This document shows, piece after piece, positions 42,061 through 52,283 of a stretch of DNA of 64,000 bases; the first letter of the stretch is position 1; each line of letters starts with the position of its first letter. This stretch comes from Gerris lacustris. Lineage: Eukaryota > Arthropoda > Insecta > Hemiptera > Gerridae. Below the pieces are notes generated by a model. It saw only the letters and a program-made list of their open reading frames with translations, ran no database searches and had not been told where the DNA came from. The translations under genes and the position numbers were made by a program. The DNA lies in contig OX578276.1 in NCBI GenBank assembly GCA_951217055.1, positions 158,688,010 to 158,752,009 on the forward strand. Reading direction: 5' to 3'.

Positions 42061-42225
42061 TTATTTAAGTTAACTTTAACTCGGAAAAAAAACTAGAGAG
42101 GAAGAGGTACGGTGCGGGCATGGTTAGAGAGAGGAAGCGAAGGGAAGGGAATAGGGAGGTTATAGATGGCGAACGAAAAAGCGCCGCCACTGAGGAGGCG
42201 GGAAAATTAAATCCAAAACCCAACA
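42001..42225 (-). repeat. BEL/Pao 5' LTR, truncated
   Basis: Same as 34,612-34,836. Truncated at gatgaagctcactccggtga, where pol and LTR share a near-identical stretch. Confidence 0.85.
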
Positions 42226-42230
42226 TGCGG

Positions 42231-42991
42231 CAACTTCAGATTTATTATCAGCCACAGCTACATTTGCTTTTTTTGTTGTTTTTATTGAAGAAGCAATTTT
42301 GTTTTAAATGACCCTTCTTCTTACAAATATGACAAACTTTGTCACATTTATTATAATTACTAGGCTGGAACTTGGACTGATATCTGTTATTGACTTTCAA
42401 AACAGATTCTCTATCATTAGGAAAAGAATTTTCATTTTTTCTTTTGTACTCCTGAAGTAATTTTTCTTTTACCAGTTCTATAGTTAGGTCCGCTTCGGGC
42501 CTACCTTCCAGAGCTGTTTCTAAATTGTCATAACTCTCGGGAAGACTACTGAGGAGAAACGCTACTTGAAGATTATCCGCTAGATTTTCTCCTAGGGTAG
42601 ATAACTGATGTATTAAATCGGTCATAATCATAATATGCTCCTCCATACTTCCTCCTTGTATAAGTTTTAAGCGACATAATCTTTTTAACAAATGAACTTT
42701 GTTAGATAAAGAGGATTTTTGGTGATATTTTTGTAGAGTTACCCATGCTTCTCTAGCCGATTTCGTATTTCTAATATGATATATTTGGTTATCTTCCAAC
42801 AATAGACCGATTGTGGCCTTCGCCTTTCCATCGCGTAGTTCCCATTCAGCTGTTTTAGGAACTGGTGGAGGATTTGTTACTACATCCCATAATTCTTCTT
42901 TTAGAAGAAGCAGTTCCACTTTATATTTCCACACCTGATAATTTTTACCATTTAATTTTGCTAAATTATACGTTTTAAATGTATCTGTCAT
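42231..42991 (-). pseudogene. Copia gag, cut by the BEL/Pao insertion
   Basis: The frame begins MTDTFKTYNLAKLNGKNYQV. Gag-type blocks LREAW-like SAREAWVTL, LLSSLPESYDN and a CCHC knuckle CHICKKKGHLKQNC follow; after the knuckle the reading frame slips and stops at 42,248. The BEL/Pao element starts a few bases beyond, with duplication TGCGG at 42,226-42,230 and 34,477-34,481. Confidence 0.85.
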
Positions 42992-43119
42992 TTCTTACCT
43001 TTCAATTTATTTTCAATGTTTTGTTTACTTTTCAACTTTTCTTCTCGAATGTTCCTTTTTAACTTTTTTCTTCTTGATTGTTTCAACTTAAACAGATTAC
43101 CAACTCTGGGCCCATAACC

Positions 43120-43333
43120 TATTGAAATGAGTGCTTTAAGTTAGTAAGTAAAAACCACTGCGCTAGTTGGTACTGAATAAGTCAGTTTTATTTAACATAA
43201 CATTATCAAGAGAACACAAACACTCGACTAAGAATACAAAACTATCAAAGGTAATATTTATATAAACTTGAGTGACATCTATCATGTCATAAATAAACAA
43301 ATAATAAATAAATGAAGCATTGCCAACTCAACA
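43120..43333 (-). repeat. Copia 5' LTR
   Basis: 214 bp, nearly identical to the 3' LTR. The primer-binding site lies at 43,104-43,119. Confidence 0.9.
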
Positions 43334-43340
43334 CTTTTAT

Positions 43341-43512
43341 GGCCCCCATACACGGTCAAAATGTTTGCACAAACAAAACATCATGTTTGTTCAAACATTT
43401 TGACCGTGTATGGGGGCTGTTTGATGTTTGCGCAAACATGATGTTTGACGTGTATGGCCTAAATTTGCCCGACATTAGGTTGGCACAAAATGTTTGATCG
43501 TGTATGGGGGCC
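43341..43512. mobile_element. MITE with GGCCCCCATACACG termini, copy 1
   Basis: Starts GGCCCCCATACACGGTCAAA and ends with the inverted form TGTATGGGGGCC. Internal gtttgcgcaaac-type palindromes. 38 bp shorter than copy 2 (49,086-49,295). Terminal style suggests a Harbinger-like MITE; a HARBI1-like fragment lies upstream of the duplication. Confidence 0.75.
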
Positions 43513-43570
43513 TTTAAACTGGGGGCAAATAAACTGTAGAGACACCCATTTCAATATTGTGATCTGAAAT

Positions 43571-44745
43571 AGATACACTCTTTGTATAATACATATATGA
43601 GAATGTAAAAACTCATAATCAACGCTGCGCATGCAAAGAGCAGTATCTTTAATTCCTATCCGATGTAAATGTTTCATTAGATAGTCATGCCCGGTAAGTA
43701 TTCTGAAGCATGCCACAGCCTGATTTCTTGGGAGATTCATTGGGATGCAGTTTTTTCTTGTCTACGAGCGCTTCCCATTTTCTGCCTAGAGCAATTATAT
43801 TTTCCACCCAACTTGTGTGCTGTTTTGCGGCTTGGAGCTTGGACTATGGTTCTCTTTGCAGTGGCATAAGTCAGCGGATGTTCAATTTGTTGCATTTGTG
43901 ATCCATTGCGAGAGAGCTGGTCTCCCTCTTCATTTCCGTAAATATCACAGTGCCCTGGGGTCCACTGGAGAATCACCTTGCGTCCTTGATTTAACAAAAA
44001 GGTCTATAGCAATTTTGCTCTCCTCTACGATATTTGTCTTGGTTGGCTTCAGTGCTTGGTTGGCTAGTAAGCGCGGTGATGGCTGCTTAAAAATCCACCA
44101 AGATGACGATCTGGTCCAAATCTCGTGTAAGGCACTCAGCTATTGCCAACTTGATTGCCTGTACTTCCCCATCAAAGTTTGTGGCAGTTATCCCAACCGG
44201 TGTTTCTATTTGAAAAAGGGGAGAGTAGACTCCAGCTCCTGCATTTTTAGTGGCATTTTGGGCAGATCCATCTGTGTATATATGATACCATAGAGGTGAT
44301 GGGTAGCGTGAGTAGATGGTTTCTAATAGAAGCGCCTTTAGCTCGTACACCGGTGCATCCTTTTTTTTTATCGGTCTTACTAGATCTAGCTTCCCTTCTG
44401 CTAGAAGCAGGGAGAGGCCAAGGTGTTTCTGCTGAAATATTTCTCTAGGCTCAAGTGAAAGAGAGTATTAGTTTCTGAAAGATTCCACTGCAGTGGTGAA
44501 GGTAGTCTGTGTTTTTAGCCTCTTGTTTGAATTTATGCTACAGTTCCAGTGTTCAATGCCTGTCCTTTTCACCCTTTCTACCAGACACATGGCCGCAACC
44601 TCTCGTCTTTTGTTAAGCGGTTGGATATCAATTTGCAACTCCATAGCACTTATTGGCGTTGACTTAGATGCACCAGTTATAAGCTGAGGCTCATATTCTG
44701 AACCTGATCTACTTTTTTCTGGCAAGCCTCTGACGGTGTTATAAA
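43571..44745 (-). pseudogene. Loa/I-like non-LTR element, RT end and RNase H, copy 1
   Basis: On the minus strand: RT thumb LQIDIQPLNKRREVAAMCLV (44,468-44,745); RNase H with YTDGSAQNATKNAGAGVYSP and FDGEVQAIKLAIAECL (44,087-44,350); WTPGHCDIYGNEEGDQLSRN (43,737-43,997); and a tail CFRILTGHDYLMKHLHRIGI (43,640-43,740). RNase H after RT is typical of Loa/I/R1-group elements. Several frame breaks. Interrupted upstream by the fold-back; its earlier RT piece continues at 45,902-46,135. Confidence 0.8.
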
Positions 44746-45901
44746 CAGGGTGTGGCAAAAGTTCGGCAACGGCTAATTATCTCCGTTAATATTTGAGATA
44801 TCAAACTGCGGTTTGTTGCAATCAATATCATGCATAAAAAACTACTTTTTTTGTGGATACCCATTTTCCCGCCATTTTGGTTGCCGCCATATTGGATTCA
44901 ACTTTAAAATTTCAAATTGGAACCCCTATACTGTGATACATATTTGGAAAGGCCTTGAAAAAAGAAAACATTTGCCCTAAACCAGAGCTTTTTATCTTTC
45001 ACCGTTTTAAAATGGCCGCCAGTTGAAATTACGAAATTGACATTTTTGACGTTTAATTACGGCAAAAGTAAAGGTTTTAGGGGAAAAAGTGCAAGAGTAA
45101 ATTTGTCTTATTTTTATTTTAGGGTAAAAAATAAAAGTTCAATGCTATTTTTTCCAAATTCATATTTTTATTATTATTTGGTTGCTATAGCAACCAGTAT
45201 TTATATTAATAAAGAAGCAACTTCTTCGTAACTTCTTACTCTATTTCCATATCTTCATCATAAGTAGAGAGAGTAATCCTTTCTTGATCAGTCAAATGCA
45301 TTGCATTTGCAACTTTAAAATGGCGGTTGATGAAAATTTTATAATTGCCATTTTCAACGCTTGATTGCTGCTAAAATAAGGCATTAAGAGAAAAAAAATA
45401 GGAATAAAATTATCCTTTTTTAAACTCAAAAATTCAAAATTGGTTTAAACAAAATTAATAATTATATTTTCGGTTACGAAAGTAAAATGACTACGTGCGG
45501 TGCTCTATAGCAACCAACTAATAATAAAAATAAGAATTTGGAAAAAACTCTTGCATTTTTTCCCCTAAAACCTTTACTTTTGCCGTAATTAAACGTCAAA
45601 AATGTAAATTTTGTCATTTCAACTGGCCGCCATTTTGAAACGGTGAAAGATAAAAAGCTCTGGTTTGGTGCAAATGATTTCTTTTTTCAAGGTCTTTTCA
45701 AATATGTATCACAGTATAGGGGTTCCAATTTGAAATTTTAAAGATGAAGCCAATATGGCGGCAACCAAAATGGCGGGAAAATGGGTACCCACCAAAAAAA
45801 ATTAGTTTTTTATGCATGATAATGATTGCAACCAACCACAGTTTGATATCTCAAATATTAACGGAGATAATTAGCCGTTGCCGAACTTTTGCCACACCCT
45901 G
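44746..45901. mobile_element. Fold-back element CAGGGTGTGGCAAAAG, copy 1
   Basis: Arms about 440 bp (44,746-45,190 and 45,506-45,901) around a 310-bp loop; the ends are CAGGGTGTGGCAAAAGTTCG and its complement. It splits the Loa-like RT frame at YGGEIY / NTVRGL. Copy 2 has TATA on both sides, so a TA-type (mariner-like) duplication is likely. Confidence 0.8.
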
Positions 45902-46135
45902 TATATCTCTCCTCCATATTGCAATACTGGTCTGACATAAGCTTTATATGTGAGAGCCAGTACGTCAGGGGTTGCTCCCCATGTCGTACCCGTCATCCTT
46001 TTCATCATGTTCATACGTTTAAGGACTTCTTCCCGGATCATATGAGCATGACTTGTCCAATTAAGTGTTTATCAAACTTAACACCGAGGTAAACGGCTTC
46101 ATCTATGAGTGGTTGAGAAAGGTATTTCAAATTAA
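45902..46135 (-). pseudogene. Loa/I-like RT piece, copy 1
   Basis: Mixed-frame minus-strand words VYLGVKFDKHL, EVLKRMNMMKRM and LALTYKAYVRPVLQYGGEIY form the RT thumb. They continue directly into 44,745 once the fold-back is disregarded. Confidence 0.7.
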
Positions 46136-46209
46136 AAATAAATAATGATAAATGTAGCTAGAGGTGAAATGAGATACTAATTAATTAAATAAATAAGAGA
46201 TAGCAGGAT

Positions 46210-47520
46210 AATTACAGATTTTATACGTGTATATTTAATAATTGCCTAGGCCACTGTCTGTTCAGACGTCGAGGAGGGTTGTCTGGTATAGATTGAACTA
46301 GAGGATTAGGATGATTTAATAAGGATTCATGGAATGTGTGATATCCGGATATGGATAGATCTCGAACCAAGGCAGCGTTGAGATCATTAAGGCGGAAATA
46401 CACATGCTAGTAAAAAAGCATGACAATGGCGAGTTACTAGCACGTCAGTAGCTGGCATGCTGCAAACGCTGTGTACATTTGCCAGTGAAACAGCATGCTA
46501 GTATCGTCCGGATGATAGGTCTGGTGCGAGCTACTAGCACATGACAATACACATTCCAGTCACAGTTCTAGTTTTGAAACAGGCACACGTTTCTTGCCTT
46601 CTCTTAGCCGAAATAAATTATGAAATAATTGTATTTGATTTAATTAATTTTGATGGTTTTATTAATTGTTTCAATGTACCTTATGAATGTATCGGTGCGG
46701 AATGAAATTAACCAGATTGTTCTGTTACTTGCAAAGAACTGTGTTTTAAAACATTTGAAAAATAATAAAAAGACACGAAGAGTGTGAGTAAAGATTGGAT
46801 AGCTAGAAGGGAATTAGGTACATGGAGCGAGTCAGTGCCTACTAAATGAAATGCGGTTCGAATCAATTGCGAATGCTTCCAGAGAAAGTTGATGAGTTGT
46901 TGTCAGATACCCGCGAAAGGAAGGAACGCAACTGAAGACTGAAGGGCTGAGGGAGACTCGTGCTAGCTACTAGCAACCTTGCGCTGGCAGGCCTGTTTAT
47001 ACGTGCCTTATCAGTTCCCTCTCCCATCGACTTGTGCCACTGGCAAGACAAAAATCAAATCTCGTGCGATTTACTCGCATGCTATTAATTTGATGTATAC
47101 ACATGCCAGTAGCTCCCTTCTGCGAGCTACTCGTATGTTTTTGTGCGAGTAACTAGCATGTGTATTTCCGCCTTTATGGAGAGTGAGATTTGAGACATAG
47201 AATGGAGCATCAGTGATTTTTCTTAGGATCTTGGATTGGATGATTTGGAGACGACGGGAGTTGGAAGGTTTGGTGCTACCCCACACTTCCAGGCCGTAGG
47301 TCCAAACTGGTTTTAGGACTACGTTATAAATTTTAAGCTTGTTATTAAGAGAAAGCTTGGAACTATGGTCCAGAAGACGAAGCAGTAACCTGTAATAAGT
47401 CCCTAGGCCACTTGTGTCAGTACGTTTTGTTTTGGTGTGGTGTTGCCTAGCAAGACGTCTATCAAGAATAAGTCAAAGGTATCGGACTGAATCGGATTGA
47501 GGAATAGGGGCTAACTATTA
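46210..47520 (-). pseudogene. Jockey-like RT 3' end, copy 1
   Basis: Reads VWGSTKPSNSRRLQIIQSKI and LRKITDAPFYVSNLTLH at 47,170-47,290, then after a nested MITE LNDLNAALVRDLSISGY and RRLNRQWPRQLLN at 46,221-46,390. This is the same family as the intact element at 49.4 kb, 5'-truncated and decayed upstream of 47,290. Confidence 0.8.
46390..47173. mobile_element. 784-bp Harbinger-type MITE, copy 1
   Basis: Termini AGGCGGAAATACACATGCTA and its complement, flanked by TTA (46,387-46,389 and 47,174-47,176), the 3-bp duplication of PIF/Harbinger elements. Subterminal regions hold repeated gcgagttactagca / gcgagctactagcac words in both orientations, likely transposase-binding sites. The frame at 46,863-47,051 is not a supported gene. 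Confidence 0.85.
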
Positions 47521-47989
47521 TTATCGGATATAACTATTATTTGGTGGTTTACACATGGAAGTGATTTGCATTTGGTAATGTTATGGTGATTTAACTATGT
47601 TAGCGTTAGGTTAGGATACTAGTAAAGATAGCTCTACCAGTTAATAAGGTTAGTAGAATTATTTAAGTCGGTATAGAAGGGTCAATGAAAACTGAATCAG
47701 CTGAACTACCTCGGGTTTGTCTAAATGTTGTACTGGCAGCGTTATGTTTCCACGTGGTTCTGGTCATAATGGCGAGGTTTATAAATGTTTCACTGCCAAC
47801 AGGCTCTCTCTTATTTACCTCTAGTTTAGAGTTTCCTCTGTTTACTCTCCTTTTCGTAGGCTTGCCCTAAGTACATAACAATTAATAGTTACTTGTGCAG
47901 CAAATTAACTTCTTCTATGGAATAGCATATTTACCGGTATTACCTTTTCTACTAAATTATGAAACACTAAAAGTGAGATAATTTAGATT
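47521..47989. other. Unassigned, identical in both duplicate copies
   Basis: A 61-codon frame (47,685-47,870) is identical in translation to 59,299-59,484, but this follows from the DNA identity of the duplication and is not evidence of coding. Confidence 0.4.
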
Positions 47990-48260
47990 TTTGGAGCGAA
48001 GTTCCATACGTTACGTTACAGCGTCTGGGCCCCGGGAGTAAATCCGAAAAAAACAACTGTCACAAAACCGAACGTCACGAAATCGACCGATGACGATAAC
48101 TTGAGTAAAAGTTAACCGATTTAGTTGAAACTTGGTACACATGTTCATTTTACCAATGCCCAGAATGAGTTCGTTGGACAACGTTATCCGCTCATGCGTT
48201 CACTCGCAACGCTCGCGTAAACGTAAGCTTCAAATGTAGAATTGAAATTTTAGGACAGGA
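47990..48260 (+). repeat. Dispersed 'cttgagtaaaa' repeat, copy 2
   Basis: Includes gcgaagttccatacg, ccccgggagtaaatccgaaa, gataacttgagtaaaagtta and cgctcgcgtaaacgtaagct. Matches 59,603-59,880 and, more distantly, 62,395-62,640 and 10,235-10,440. Confidence 0.75.
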
Positions 48261-49049
48261 ATAAATTCTAACTTCATCTATTTAATGAGACAAAAACTTT
48301 TTTTAAATATTTTTTTTTAGTAAAACGAACACTGACACTGCTATGAAGTGATAAAGATCGCTTTATTAAAGCGGACCTAACATTTAAAATAAAGAAAACA
48401 AGGTTTTTACCGATATCTTAACTAGTGCCTTGTGTGTTGCAAGATGGTTCCGTGTTTTACGAAGCAACAACTAATTTCTTTGGCTTTAGCTACTGTCACT
48501 GTCTCTTGGGTACATAACAATGTGGGCAACGTCAAGCATTGCATCTTCTTTTTTTTTCGAGATTAGTTCATACTTTCTTGTTCATAGTTTCATTGTAGGT
48601 ATATTGTGAACATCCCACAAACAACGGTACTGCTCCATGCATTCTAACATTGCCACCGTCATACTTTTTTTATCATTAGTAATTTGCGACGTCAAAACAA
48701 AAGCAACCTGTTCGGATGACTGCTCTTGGTAAAATGAGTTGTGTCGGGTTTAGGAGTCGGCCGACAACGGTACGCACGAACCAACTTGACAAGAATCGAG
48801 GGTGGGTTGGTTTGGTCGTACGAGACGACAGTTTAAGTCTGCCACAAGCCTACACACGCTCCAACCGTCGGTACCAACGGGGTTGGACCCGTTGGGCAAT
48901 TGGGTGGTCGTAGCGGGGGAATTAAGCGCTTTAAATAATTCAAAACTGGTATAATTCAAAATACTGGGTGGGCCAAAAGAAAACCGCACTTTTTTGAACA
49001 CTTAAAGCTGAGCTTCTGTAATAGATATACATATGGGATTTGCGGGGTA
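48261..49049. other. Unassigned end of duplicate copy 1
   Basis: Includes a GC-richer block 48,715-48,915 with opposed words (gtcggccgac, ggttggtttggtcg, accgtcggtaccaacgg) suggestive of an old fold-back. No gene supported. Mirrors 59,881-60,668. Confidence 0.4.
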
Positions 49050-49085
49050 ATTTAGTATGATTTTTCTGAACATGTGAGCTTGTAT

Positions 49086-49295
49086 GGCCCCCATACACGG
49101 TCAAAATGTTTGCACAAACAAAACATCATGTTTGTTCAAACATTTTGACCGTGTATGGGGGCTGTTTGATGTTTGCGCAAACATGTGCGTAAATATGTTT
49201 GACGTGTATGGTAAATTTATATTGTATCCTAAATTTGCCCGACATTAGGTTTGCGCAAACATTTTGCTCAAAATGTTTGATCGTGTATGGGGGCC
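49086..49295. mobile_element. MITE with GGCCCCCATACACG termini, copy 2
   Basis: 210 bp, fuller version of the copy at 43,341, with intact inverted ends and internal gtttgcgcaaac palindromes. Confidence 0.75.
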
Positions 49296-49353
49296 TTTAA
49301 ACTGGGAACAAATAAACTGTAGAGACACCCCTTTCAATATTGAGATCTGAAAT

Positions 49354-49402
<49 letters not shown>

Positions 49403-49577
49403 TATTTGAGTACTGCAACTACAATACATACTAATTGTTTTAAGCAGTAATGATCAAAGAATGTGTGACTTGAATTACATGATGTAAGAAACTATCCAGT
49501 GATAGCACTTACTGAATTATATAGGTTTTATTGATATAAAGAAAATATACTAACTCGATCAAATTAATATACATATA

Positions 49578-52283
49578 TCAGTTATCTAAGAGGTCGCGCG
49601 GCCACTGCCTCTTCAGACGTCTTGTAGGATTTTCAGGAATGGACCGGGAAAACAGACTGTGGACTAGTGGATTAGAATGGTCGGAAAGGGAATCGTGGAA
49701 GGATTTGTATCTGGATATGGCTAGATCTCGGACAAAGGGTACTTTGAGGTCGTTGTGGAGGATAAAATTGTATACATAGAAGGGAGCGTCAGCTATTTTT
49801 CTTAGGATTTTGGATTGGAGAGATTGGATTCGATAGGAATTGGAGGGCTTGGTGCAACCCCAGAGTTCTATACCATATGTCCATATAGGCTTAATTATTG
49901 TGTTATAAATAAGTACTTTGTTCTGCATGTTGAGTTTAGATGTGTTGTGTAAGAGTCTATGTAAGAGTTTGTAGCGTGTATTGCATGTTTGGCGTATATG
50001 TTTAGTGTGGTGTGCCCATGTTAGACGACGATCTAAGTGTAGCCCCAGGTAGCGGATGGAATTGTAATGAGGAATAAGGATTTGGTTAAGGGTAACTGGT
50101 TCACACATACCGTGCCTTAGAGCGAAGGTCACGTGGGAGCTTTTTGTTTCATTTACTTTTATTCGCCATTTCTTAAACCAGGTTTCCAGGAGAAGAAGGT
50201 GCTGTTGGACATGATCGGAGGCTGTACGAGGAGACTTATTTGAGGATAGGATACATTTATCGTCGGCGAAGGAAGCAAGAACTGTTGAAGGATGCTGGGG
50301 AACATCGGAAGTATAAATGGAATAAAGGATAGGACCTAAAATGCTACCTTGGGGCACCCCTGCTTCTACAGGGAGGATAGAAGAGATCGAGGAGTTATAG
50401 GAGACTTGGAAGGAACGGTTTTCCAGGAAGGATTTTAGGATGAGGTAATAGGTGAAAGGAAGGATACTCTTGAGCTTCCAAAGTAAGCCGGCGTGCCATA
50501 CCCTATCAAAAGCCTGAGCTTCATCTAAGAAGACAGCCGAACAATACTTTTTTTGCTCAAGAGCAGAGGAAATCACATCCACAACTCTGTGACACTGTTG
50601 GACGGTGGAGTGGAGGGAACGGAAGCCAAGCTGGTGATCAGGAATGATTTTGAGGGATTCTATTACAGGGTTTATGCGGCGTAGGAGAAGCTTTTCGAGG
50701 ATTTTTCCTAGTATAGGGAGGAGGCTGATAGGGCGGTAGGAAGAAGGTAGATGAGTTGGTTTATGAGGTTTAGGTATCATTATTATTTTGGCAAACTTCC
50801 ACAGAAGTGGGAAATGTGTGGTTCTAAGGACGGCATTATATATATATGTGAGGTACAGGACTGCTTTTTTTGGGAGGTGTTTGAGGATGTAAGAGGTGAT
50901 TAAGTCATATCCTGGAGCTTTGTTGGAAGGAAGCTTGTTTATTATGTACCAAACATCAGAGGGGTGGAAACATTTTGGGGGAGGGGATAATTGTAAAGGG
51001 ATTGATAGGTCGTCTGTTATTTTCTGGGAGTGATTAGGTTCGTGGATATCAGGATGAGGAGTGAACTGCTTGGAGAGGAAATGAGCAAAGACCTCTGATT
51101 TATCATCATCACTCTTTGCCCAGGACAGGTCAGGTTTTTGAAGGGGAGAAGGGATTATTTTGTGTTTTAGGATTTTTTGGGTTGCATGCCAAAGGGATTT
51201 GTCTTTAGTGGTTAGTTTGTTGGTATAGTCTGTGAACCGTTGTGAGTTATACGTCTTAAGTGCTATAGTCAGTTGTCTACTTAGTCTGTTAAAAGTCTGT
51301 TTGTCAGTTCGGGTCCTGGTCCGTTGCCACCGTCCTCTAGCTCGTCGTTTGTCACCTATTAATGTCCGTATAGTAAGTGGTAGTTGTAAGTCAGTAGAAG
51401 TCCGTTGTTGCTTAAAAGGTCTTGTAGAGTCCCAAATGCTTGTCTGTATTGTCTCAGTCAATTTTTGTACAGCTGTATCTATCTCGTCAGAGGTTTTCAG
51501 TGACACTCGTAAGTCTAGTCTGTCTTCTGTCAGTTGTCGAAATGAGTCCCAGTCAACAAGTCCGTTAATTAACGTTTGTCTAGAAGGTATAGGGGAAGGG
51601 TGAAGTTCTAGGAGTAGTAGGACAGCGCTGTGGTCTGAGGAGAGGTCGTGAAGGTTCATAACAGTAGGGTTTAGATGGGTTATTGGAGAGGTAATAAAGA
51701 AATCCAGGAGGTCAGGGAGTTTTTGAGGATCAGATGGCCAGTAGGTGTAATCAGGAGGTGTTTGGACTTGGTAGTTAGAGGATAGAAGGGTGGGAAGAAG
51801 AGCAGTAGATCCTCGGGGATTTCTAGTTCTACAGCCCCACTGGGGATGTTTAGCGTTGTAATCCCCACCTGCTATAAACCTGGGACCGAAGGAGCGGAAA
51901 AGGGAGGAAAAATCTTGGTGGGAAACGTGTTTACTAGGAGGGCAGTAGATGGATGAGATAGTGAAATCAAGGGGAGCAGTGTTTAAAGTTATGGATGCGG
52001 ACTGAAGTGATTCCGTGGGATCGGAAGGGAGGAGGAAGTGGGAGAGCGTATTTCTAACTAATATTGCACTACCCCCTTGTGCAGTGTTATTTGGATGGTC
52101 CGTTCTGTACGTAATGTAGTCTCGTATGTGAAAGTGTGATCGTGTTGTGAAGTGTGTTTCTGTTATTAGTGCAATATCTATTCTTTTATCATGAAGCAGA
52201 GTATCTAGTTCCTGTTTATGTTGGGTTGCACCATTAGCGTTCCAAAGAAGGATGGCTAAGGAATTATGGTTCGGGGAATTCAT
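49578..52283 (-). CDS. Jockey-like ORF2: endonuclease and reverse transcriptase
   Basis: 901 residues. The APE-type endonuclease (about 1-230) shows LLWNANG, ITETHF, GGDYNAKHPQWG and SDHSAVLL, which nick target DNA. RT (about 460-730) shows KAPGYDLIT, YRPISLLPILGKILEKLL, FLDEAQAFDRVWH, GVPQGSILGPILYS and the catalytic SFADDKCIL. The thumb and C-terminus follow (YGIELWGCTKPSN, RLKRQWPRDLL). No stop or shift interrupts it, so it may be functional. Its ATG overlaps the ORF1 stop as ATGA, suggesting coupled re-initiation. No RNase H domain. Length is normal for Jockey-group ORF2. Confidence 0.92.
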   Translation of the reverse strand: MNSPNHNSLAILLWNANGATQHKQELDTLLHDKRIDIALITETHFTTRSHFHIRDYITYRTDHPNNTAQGGSAILVRNTLSHFLLPSDPTESLQSASITLNTAPLDFTISSIYCPPSKHVSHQDFSSLFRSFGPRFIAGGDYNAKHPQWGCRTRNPRGSTALLPTLLSSNYQVQTPPDYTYWPSDPQKLPDLLDFFITSPITHLNPTVMNLHDLSSDHSAVLLLLELHPSPIPSRQTLINGLVDWDSFRQLTEDRLDLRVSLKTSDEIDTAVQKLTETIQTSIWDSTRPFKQQRTSTDLQLPLTIRTLIGDKRRARGRWQRTRTRTDKQTFNRLSRQLTIALKTYNSQRFTDYTNKLTTKDKSLWHATQKILKHKIIPSPLQKPDLSWAKSDDDKSEVFAHFLSKQFTPHPDIHEPNHSQKITDDLSIPLQLSPPPKCFHPSDVWYIINKLPSNKAPGYDLITSYILKHLPKKAVLYLTYIYNAVLRTTHFPLLWKFAKIIMIPKPHKPTHLPSSYRPISLLPILGKILEKLLLRRINPVIESLKIIPDHQLGFRSLHSTVQQCHRVVDVISSALEQKKYCSAVFLDEAQAFDRVWHAGLLWKLKSILPFTYYLILKSFLENRSFQVSYNSSISSILPVEAGVPQGSILGPILYSIYTSDVPQHPSTVLASFADDKCILSSNKSPRTASDHVQQHLLLLETWFKKWRIKVNETKSSHVTFALRHGMCEPVTLNQILIPHYNSIRYLGLHLDRRLTWAHHTKHIRQTCNTRYKLLHRLLHNTSKLNMQNKVLIYNTIIKPIWTYGIELWGCTKPSNSYRIQSLQSKILRKIADAPFYVYNFILHNDLKVPFVRDLAISRYKSFHDSLSDHSNPLVHSLFSRSIPENPTRRLKRQWPRDLLDN

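Larger units (their letters stand above)
34482..42225 (-). mobile_element. BEL/Pao LTR retrotransposon, internally inverted, nested in Copia
   Basis: The outer ends TGTAGG and CCAACA are flanked by TGCGG on both sides, so it inserted as one unit. The left LTR (34,482-34,836) is complete, with purine tract GGTGGGGGGAAA next to it. From 38,456 leftward the pol gene runs on the minus strand. From 38,507 to about 42,000 the order is reversed: part of the LTR, 5' leader, gag, protease and part of RT run on the plus strand. The right end is a 225-bp LTR piece. The RT segment 41,247-42,000 is present twice in opposite directions and translates identically. Confidence 0.88.
30975..43333 (-). mobile_element. 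Ty1/Copia LTR retrotransposon interrupted by BEL/Pao
   Basis: Two 214-bp LTRs (30,975-31,188 and 43,120-43,333), minus-strand orientation, starting TGTTGAG. CTTTT flanks both sides (30,970-30,974 and 43,334-43,338). A primer-binding site GGTTATGGGCCCAGAG directly follows the 5' LTR, the sequence type used by Drosophila copia with an initiator-Met tRNA half. The purine tract GAGAAGAGG precedes the 3' LTR. gag and pol are separated by a nested BEL/Pao element. The LTRs differ at only a few positions. Confidence 0.93.
30931..49049 (+). repeat. Tandem duplication, copy 1
   Basis: The unit starts atttagtatgatttttctga and ends gggatttgcgggg. Without the Copia insertion it is about 5.75 kb and matches 49,050-60,668 in order and nearly base for base. 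It lacks about 1.3 kb (a satellite module and a CR1/L2-like fragment) that copy 2 keeps; the copy 1 joint at 43,570 has AAAT microhomology. Confidence 0.85.

Noticed and set aside
43341..43512. Exact TSD for the GGCCCCCATACACG MITE
   Set aside because: Flanks (tat and ttt) do not match cleanly and both copies descend from one insertion, so the duplication could not be defined.
47685..47870. 61-codon frame identical in both duplicate copies
   Set aside because: The identity is that of the tandem duplication itself; no domain and no promoter.
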